Source of the DNA: Tubulanus polymorphus
Lineage: Eukaryota; Nemertea; Palaeonemertea; Tubulaniformes; Tubulanidae
Length of the DNA: 64,000 nt
NCBI RefSeq assembly: GCF_964204645.1
Contig: NC_134036.1
Span: forward strand, 2,234,001-2,298,000
Direction of reading: 5' to 3'
The notes below the pieces were generated by a model. The model was given only the letters and a program-made list of their open reading frames with translations. It had not been told where the DNA came from and did no database searches. Numbering within the stretch: position 1 is the stretch's first letter; each line of letters opens with the position of its first letter. The position numbers and the translations under genes were made by a program. Shown one piece after another: positions 58,381 to 64,000 of this stretch.

Positions 58381-58700
58381 GTTCCCGTCGCGCATCAAGA
58401 GATTGTTAATTACCCCTAGTTACAACGTAACGCTGCGTAGCGTTGATGAATTACTCTTTTTCGCATAGCGAAACGCTGGAAATACACGCGTTGGTTGACG
58501 TGACTTTTAACGTCGTTAGCGTTGGTTACAACGTCGACGTCTTTGATCGTTCGTTATACGCGTTGCTTTTACGTTTAAACGTCGGAAACGTTTCGAACAG
58601 TCGTTTAATCAACGACGTCCGCGGACAAGAACGTATGATTAACGTTGACGTTTACGGAACGTCAACGCTAGTATCAATCAGGCGATACAAACGTAACCCG
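58380..58700. repeat. AACG/CGTT-word island 5 (with an incidental open frame)
   Basis: Dense AACGTC, GACGTT and CGTTGG words. A plus-strand frame from ATG 58446 to 58802 (118 codons) stays open because CGTT/AACG words avoid stop codons. It has no domain. Confidence 0.5.
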
Positions 58701-59122
58701 ATCACGCTATCTAACGTGCAAAACGCTGTTTCTATGGAAGTTGGACGGAAAGTTATATTCGGGTATAAATCTTCTGCCATTCACCAGCCAGACGTTAGGT
58801 AAAATAATTTATCAATTTTTTTTCTATAATTTTTCTAGTACCGAAATAAGAATTGATTTGCAAATGCAACAGGACCAAGATCGATGCAGACAGTGAGAGG
58901 AATCGAGGAGCACCTTAAAAAGATTTCTAGGTTTTAACGTTGTTAGAATAAATGTGTAGAAAATGTTATTCTTACAGATGATTTTTTTTCCTTATACAAA
59001 TTACTATATTCGAGGATTATGTATTATGTAAATATTCAAGAAACTGCTATTTTTACGATTTTCGCGGAATTTCTTTTTCTCCTGTTTTGAATTACTATAT
59101 TGGAAGATATCCACTTTAACGG

Positions 59123-60118
59123 CTACGTTTTCTTCGACAAGATTTTACGGGCGGTTGTCCTGAAGACGCGACTGGCGATGAGATAAATGATAAAATTAAC
59201 GGCCGAATCGATCGGAGTGAGGGTGTTCAAAAACGCGAATATCATCTCCGCCTGATCGGTGATCTCGAAATCGAGAAAATAATTAAAAATCCGAGAAATT
59301 ACCGTCGCCGACTCGCAGACGAGATAAACAATCGTTGCTATGACCACAAGTTGAGTCGCTTTCGCTTCGGAATTCGACTGCGATGACGTCATAGATTTTC
59401 GAATTTTAACCGAACGACCTATTGACCATAGCAACACTACGTTGGCCAACAATAGGATAACAATCGGTGAATTGACCGTAACGACTAAATATATCCAAGT
59501 CGAACTCAAGTCCATCGATTTGGCCTTTTCGAATTTAAGATAACTGGGCCAAGGCCCTGGGGCTCCCGGGCATGTATACGGGACGATACGGCCCCCGAAA
59601 TAACGCGGGATATAAATAACCGTCGCCACGACGACGATTGCAACAATGGTTACGTTTACGAGTTTTCTACTGACGAAACGTCGACACCAAAGCGGAAACA
59701 ATACGTGTAAACACCTAACAACAGCGCAAAGTACAACAATCCAATTACGTAACGTAACAGTGGATTTGTACGTGGCAACGCTGAGCCAGTTCCACATCGG
59801 AAAAACGCCGTAATCCTGCCGCCGAAATAGTTCGTCTCCGTACATAGCCTGAAAGACGACCCGACGCACGGGCGTATCCAGGAATATATTTACCAGATAG
59901 ACGATATCGGCTGCCGATAGAACGGTCAACAGATAGATGGCGTGACCGTTCTCGGTTATTTTCCTAAAGACGAAAATACCGAAAACGTTTAGAGTAACGC
60001 CGACGATACACGTGACTCCGACACCGTAAACGCGCCAGTACTGTTTGAAATAGGCATCGTCGCCGATCGGGCACCTGTAAACTCTCGCCGCAGCCGATAA
60101 ACTCGTCGTATTAGTCAT
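59123..60118 (-). CDS. FMRFamide-receptor-like class A GPCR, single exon
   Basis: This intronless gene encodes a seven-helix receptor of 331 residues. The frame runs open upstream to a TTG at 60208, but the first ATG is at 60118 and gives a normal short N-terminus with an NTT glycosylation site. Positions below count from that ATG. TM1 has Asn44 (LNVFG). TM2 has Asp71 (LSAAD). TM3 ends VVRCLHVLFP with Arg135, so the usual D/E-R-Y is V-R-C. ECL2 carries Cys183. TM6 has LVCESA where many class A receptors have CWxP. TM7 ends DSAVNFIIY (Asp304, Asn308, Tyr312), the form common in FMRFamide-type receptors in place of NPxxY. The C-tail is short and basic (ARKILSKK). The likely role is a plasma-membrane receptor for a small neuropeptide. 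The ligand cannot be told from sequence. Large lineage-specific expansions of such receptors are known in lophotrochozoans. Confidence 0.9.
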   Translation of the reverse strand: MTNTTSLSAAARVYRCPIGDDAYFKQYWRVYGVGVTCIVGVTLNVFGIFVFRKITENGHAIYLLTVLSAADIVYLVNIFLDTPVRRVVFQAMYGDELFRRQDYGVFPMWNWLSVATYKSTVTLRNWIVVLCAVVRCLHVLFPLWCRRFVSRKLVNVTIVAIVVVATVIYIPRYFGGRIVPYTCPGAPGPWPSYLKFEKAKSMDLSSTWIYLVVTVNSPIVILLLANVVLLWSIGRSVKIRKSMTSSQSNSEAKATQLVVIATIVYLVCESATVISRIFNYFLDFEITDQAEMIFAFLNTLTPIDSAVNFIIYLIASRVFRTTARKILSKKT

Positions 60119-60590
60119 AGTGGTCGTCTGTAATGACGTACGCGACGACGTGAAATGACGAAAGGAACAGGTAAATTGGTGATGTATGGCATAATTGGAC
60201 AGCGACAAAATTCTAATATGAACAAACCGTTTATATTTTAGTATTTCAATGAACTGTATACATTCAGATTTAGCGGACGAGCAATCTGATTGGTTCGTTA
60301 CAAATTTAGCCGTTAAACATCCAGCCTGTGAAAATAAAATGAATTAAAATTTACAATTTAATATCGGGCCTCATAAGATACGTAACTCAAGCAGTGTGCG
60401 AGTATGTGTGCCGATATCAGCCGAATCTAAATGTCTCGAAATATCCTAAATCCCTAAATTGGCAGCGTAAATCTCGGAGGGGCTTTTATCAACTTGTTAA
60501 TCAGTCCTCGCAACGTAACAATGGGAGCTTTACTCCGCTACATTGGCCTCCTGATTTAGTTTGCGAATAGAATCGAGAGGGTACTGAAAA
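60119..60590. other. Region upstream of the GPCR
   Basis: Likely 5' untranslated and promoter sequence of the minus-strand GPCR. No TATA box or clear initiator was recognised. Confidence 0.35.
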
Positions 60591-60594
60591 CTCG

Positions 60595-61270
60595 AGGCGC
60601 AGAACAGTCACGATTTAGGTCTAGAAGTGGTTTCAATTTTTCTTTAGAAGTGCGGTCTTGTGTTGGAACAAAAATGAGCTTTCACTGGTCTTCAGTTGTT
60701 AGATTGGTTATAGAACCAAAATGAGCTTAGACTGGTCTTAAGTTGTTAGATTGGCTATAGAACCAAAATGAGCTTAGATTGGTCTTAAGTTGTTAGATTG
60801 GCTATAGAACCAAAATGAGCTTAGACTGGTCTTAAGTTGTTAGATTGGCTATAGAACTAAAATGAGTTTAGACTGGTATTAAGTTGTTAGATTGGCTATA
60901 GAACCAAAATGAGCTTCAGTTGTTAGATTGGTTATAGAACCAAAATGAGCTTCAGTTGTTAGATTGGTTATAGAACCAAAATGAGCTTAGACTGGGCTTT
61001 AGTTGTTAGATTGGTTATAGAACTAAAATGAGCTTAGACTGGCCTTAAGTTGTTAGATTATTTATAGACCCAAAATGAGTTTACACTGGCCTTAAGTTGT
61101 TAGATTATTTATAGACCCAAAATGAGCTTAGATTGGTTTGATATTGTCACATTGACTGTATAACTATGACAGTCTCAAACTGGTCAGAACTTAGGTGTCT
61201 TTAGACTGGAAGATTTGATTACAGAACCAAAATGAGAACTTAGGCTGGTCATAAATCTAAATCTCCATGA
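60595..61270. repeat. 47-bp tandem array derived from MITE interior, ~10 copies
   Basis: From about 60660 to 61140, ten copies of a unit built from CTTAAGTTGTTAGATTGGCT, ATAGAACCAAAATGAG and CTTAGACTGGT. The same words form the middle of the CACAGTCGTGACTTAAG MITEs at 29.15, 41.12 and 63.20 kb. Flanking degenerate arms (AACAGTCACGATTTAGGTC near 60603; AAATCTCCATGATTTAAG near 61258) look like the ends of the original element. Confidence 0.85.
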
Positions 61271-61539
61271 TTTAAGCAAATGGAGCAATAAAATAAGCTA
61301 TTTCGACTCGATAGACATATCAAAATCGCTTCTCTCGTCTGTTCTCTCACTCTCTCTGTCTGTCGACCAGACAGTAACATCAGCTAACAATAAAGCCCGT
61401 AAACGTGGTCTGTTTGTATATGGGCGGATGATGTATTTAGTATCAGGTGTCCGCTAGCATAAAACATGAGAGCCGTTTACAAATTCCATGGACGCTGGAC
61501 GCGTGGTAAATTACTCTCCTATAGACTCCCTCGTCTATC

Positions 61540-62075
61540 CTCTCTCTTCCGCCACTCTCCTCTCCTTCATAATCATTCGTTTCCTTCTTCTCTCCTCTCT
61601 TCAACCTCTCTCCCCTTTTCTTAACCTCCCTTACCTCGTCTGCCTATTTACCATTCTTTTCCTCCTTCTCTCTTCTTCACTCTCTTCAACCTATTGCCCT
61701 CTCCCATCTGTATGTCCATGCCTATCTTGCTCTCAAGCTCTAGCCTTTCTTCCTCTCTCTTCAACCTCCCTTTCCTCGTCTCTCTCTCTTCATTCACCTC
61801 CTTCTCTCTCATCTCTCTGTCCACATCCACCATGCTCTCAGACTATCCCCTCTCCCCTCTCTGTCTCTCTCTTCTCTCCCCTCCCCTCTCTCTCTCTTCT
61901 CTCCTCTTTCTCTCGTCAACCTCTTTCTTTCTCTCTCATCCCTCTGTCCACATCCATATGCTCTCGGACTATCTCCTCCCTCCTCCCTCCTCTCTCTCCT
62001 TTTCTCTCCTCTCCCCTCTCTGTCTCTTGTTCCTCCGTTCGCTTCTTTCCCATCTCTCTGTCCGAATCTCAATTA
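61540..62075. repeat. Long CT-rich pyrimidine tract
   Basis: More than 500 bases of CTCTCC/TCTTCC-type sequence with degenerate internal copies of TCTCTCTGTCCACATCCA and ATGCTCTC near 61813 and 61939. The 259-residue Ser/Leu/Pro frame and the antisense Arg/Glu frames follow from composition. Confidence 0.85.
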
Positions 62076-62244
62076 GTCAAACAGCTCACCGCAGCCGACA
62101 CGACGCTACGCAATGTAACACGATACCGATTTCTATTTTCTGACGGCAGTATTTCCATCCAACCTATTGATATTGGTCATTGGAGATTCGCCCAAAGGTC
62201 ATCAGCATTCGTTATAACCGGTATCGGCAGTATACTTAAAAAAC

Positions 62245-62520
62245 GGCACCGAAGTGGCATAGCTTAACTAGCTGTGATGCCTTCACTAGCATTGTATACA
62301 AATAGCACTACCGTTAAAGTCGGTCCAATCCCTATGCGCCAGCTTCTTTAAGTCATCAAATGTGTTACAAGGAATTGTCGGATCTCTGAACAGTAACACT
62401 GGTACTGGTATAGCTCAGCTAGCTGTGATGCCTGTAGCATTGTATCATAGGGTCGCCCCAATCCCTATGGGCCTGCCGGGTTGGGTCATTAGAGGTGTGA
62501 CAGTGAATTGTTGGATCAAT
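62245..62520. repeat. ~150-bp duplication with a tRNA-A-box-like phrase
   Basis: TAACTAGCTGTGATGCC (near 62266) and TAGCTCAGCTAGCTGTGATG (near 62421) begin two copies that also share TAGCATTGTAT, CCAATCCCTATG and GAATTGT..GGATC. TAGCTCAGCTAG resembles a Pol III A box, but no B box follows. Confidence 0.65.
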
Positions 62521-63035
62521 TAAAACGCCGAATCAGTAAATGACACCAAAAGATTATTCAAAATGTATTTGAATTCGGTAACTGAACTCAGTGTTGCAGT
62601 ATCCACAGTAGACACGATGCGTGAAGGTTACAGTAACCATGGCCACACCGATTCATATTGTTGCACACGGTTTGTTTAAATACGAGACATGTGACAAATC
62701 TAGTGAAATGGCGGAGGAATGTTGACAGACGACGACAGTCGAGGAGTTTGTTTTGCTCTTATTTTGACGGCGACGAATGAAAGAACTGCACGAACGAGTC
62801 ACAGAGTTTGTTTGTAGGATGGAGAAAAAAAGAGCAGCAATCTAGAAGATCAAAGAATAGACGAACGAGGAAGATCCGTGGACTGCAGAAGGGAAATGTT
62901 TCGGTTTACATTGGCCCAGTCCCGGTCCACATCTGCACTATCAGACTTCAATTTCATCTCCATAGATTCTTTTCGGTAAAACCCCGACATTAGTAAGGAC
63001 ATGCCAGCGTGAGATTACTCGGTTATTGTATGTCA
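62521..63035. other. Spacer upstream of tRNA-Ala
   Basis: No gene recognised. The last 60 bases before the tRNA (ACCCCGACATTAGTAAGGAC) recur before the broken second tRNA copy (ACCGACATTCAGTGAGGAC at about 63130). Confidence 0.5.
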
Positions 63036-63108
63036 GGGGAACTAGCTCAGATGGTAGAGCGCTCGCTTAGCATGCGAGAGGTACCGGGATCGATGCCCGG
63101 GTTCTCCA
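63036..63108 (+). tRNA. tRNA-Ala(AGC)
   Basis: A 73-nt gene with a complete cloverleaf. The acceptor GGGGAAC pairs with GTTCTCC (one G-U). The anticodon stem CTCGC/GCGAG encloses TTAGCAT, so the anticodon is AGC (63069-63071). The T arm is CCGGG/CCCGG and the discriminator base is A. The A box is TAGCTCAGATGG. There is no intron and no encoded CCA beyond the discriminator. A T5 run at 63117-63121 can serve as Pol III terminator. Confidence 0.97.
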
Positions 63109-63116
63109 CAGATTTA

Positions 63117-63121
63117 TTTTT
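63117..63121 (+). terminator. Pol III T-run terminator of tRNA-Ala
   Basis: Five consecutive T nine bases past the tRNA, preceded by TTTA. This is the usual Pol III stop signal. Confidence 0.7.
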
Positions 63122-63183
63122 GGCCAAAAACCGACATTCAGTGAGGACAGACCAAATTACCAAACCCGGCCATGGTATGGCTG

Positions 63184-63198
63184 GGGAACTAGCTCAAC
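63184..63198 (+). pseudogene. Broken second tRNA-Ala copy
   Basis: GGGGAACTAGCTCA repeats the first 14 bases of tRNA-Ala exactly and is preceded by related upstream sequence. It then stops, with a CAG-flanked MITE beginning a few bases later (63204). The remainder of the tRNA is not found after the MITE, so a deletion accompanied or followed the insertion. Confidence 0.75.
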
Positions 63199-63203
63199 GC
63201 CAG

Positions 63204-63341
63204 GGGCCAGTTGCACAGTTGTGACTTACGTTTTAAAAGTGGTCTTTGATCTTTAAACTGGTCTAAGTTGTTAGATTGGCTATAGAACTAAGTTGGTCTT
63301 AAAGTGGTATTAAGTCTAAGCCATGACTATGCAACCAGCCC
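63204..63341. mobile_element. Palindromic MITE, CACAGTCGTGACTTAAG subfamily, CAG duplication
   Basis: The left end GGGCCAGTTGCACAGTTGTG pairs with the right end CATGACTATGCAACCAGCCC. CAG lies at 63201-63203 and 63342-63344. The interior holds GTTAGATTGGCTATAGAACT. Confidence 0.9.
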
Positions 63342-63344
63342 CAG

Positions 63345-63795
63345 GCTCCTCTACGAACCATGTATGCATTTTTAATAACGTTTTTATAAGCCTTTGAGCA
63401 CCCTGGTGTTACGCCAGTTTTTCCCAAGACGTTCCCAAGTCGTTTTATCACTCGACGCTGCCTTCAATGAAAACCAATCAAACTGATGGCTTGTTTGAGA
63501 AAAAGAACTGACAATTAGTTAATGCACGACCATTAACTCCAATAAGTGAACAGAGTTGAAAGTCGTTTGGTTCTAAAAACTAATCACGGATCTCAAATTT
63601 CATTAATCACTCAAGTAAGAATTAGTAAAAGTGAGTGAGAGGAGGAGGAGTTTCATTCAAAAATCCAACAATAGGAAACCGTTAAGTTTCCAAAAACATG
63701 GTGCCTAGAAACAGATATATATGAGGCTTTAGTTTGTATCTATTACTTTAAATATTATCCATTGAAAAACGCTTATCATATGTACATTCAAATAC
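63345..63795. other. Non-coding stretch, no gene seen
   Basis: AT-rich, with no recognised gene or repeat. Confidence 0.4.
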
Positions 63796-63799
63796 ATAG

Positions 63800-63975
63800 G
63801 ATTCAAACCCCTTAACGACAGAACATGGCCTCCAAAAAAGATGGCTGTATCTATAAATGACGTCAAAGGGGGATCAATGGCGTTGCCATCTTTCTTACAG
63901 AGTTTCTACATTACTAAGGCATCCATCTGATGGTGTAAAAAGGGGATTTGGGAAGCAGACATTTTGGGGTAATGC
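63800..63975. repeat. ~70-bp monomer family, locus 8
   Basis: Diverged monomers with AAAAGATGGCTGTATCTATAA, GACGTCAAAGGGGGATCAAT and TTGCCATCTTTCTTACAGAG. Confidence 0.6.
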
Positions 63976-64000
63976 ACTATTACATTATTTCCTAAGTTGG

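Noticed and set aside
58446-58802. 118-codon plus-strand open frame in AACG island 5
   Set aside because: AACG/CGTT words rarely form stop codons, so the frame is expected by composition. It has no domain, signal peptide or convincing splice pattern.
60119-60208. Extra 30 N-terminal residues for the GPCR
   Set aside because: The upstream frame starts at TTG, not ATG. The first ATG at 60118 gives a normal receptor N-terminus.
61488-62267. 259-residue Ser/Leu/Pro-rich protein
   Set aside because: Pure translation of a CT-rich tract; other frames on both strands are open too.

Overview
The window looks like ordinary nuclear DNA of a marine invertebrate, most plausibly a lophotrochozoan. That placement rests on two receptor types and on the style of the repeats; the species cannot be named from the sequence. 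The DNA is AT-rich, gene-poor and full of short tandem arrays and small non-autonomous DNA transposons. No reverse transcriptase, transposase, virus-like gene or bacterial operon was recognised.

Only three genes are well supported. (1) On the minus strand, exons 1 and 2 of a natriuretic-peptide-receptor / receptor-guanylyl-cyclase type protein lie at 37444-36943 and 36566-36300. They join in frame at canonical GT/AG sites. A CpG-rich putative promoter lies upstream (37445-37640). Later exons were not found, so much of positions 1-36299 may be intronic. (2) On the minus strand, a single-exon class A GPCR of the FMRFamide-receptor-like type lies at 60118-59123. (3) On the plus strand, an intact tRNA-Ala(AGC) lies at 63036-63108. 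A second, broken copy starts about 145 bases downstream and stops 3 bases before a MITE. Two tRNA-like fragments and one small signal-peptide-like ORF are weaker candidates.

The rest is repeats. At least four MITE groups can be told apart by their ends and target duplications. One is a large group of near-perfect palindromes with GGGCC-type ends inserted at CAG/CTG. One is a pair of TAA-flanked elements of PIF/Harbinger type. One is a 238-bp TA-flanked element. One is a nested insertion of one hairpin family into another. Two of these insertions have a matching unoccupied paralogous site inside the window. Tandem arrays include a 12-bp array, a 47-bp array built from MITE internal sequence, 33-, 57- and 95-bp arrays, a Gly/Ala-type minisatellite, and a ~70-bp monomer (core CCCCCTATGACATCATC) found at eight loci.

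The most unusual signal is that the octamer GCAGACGA (or its complement) occurs about 32 times by eye, against roughly 1-2 expected, at irregular spacing and outside any recognised repeat. Second are several 300-450 bp islands built from AACG/CGTT words, and two clusters of CTCF-like motifs.
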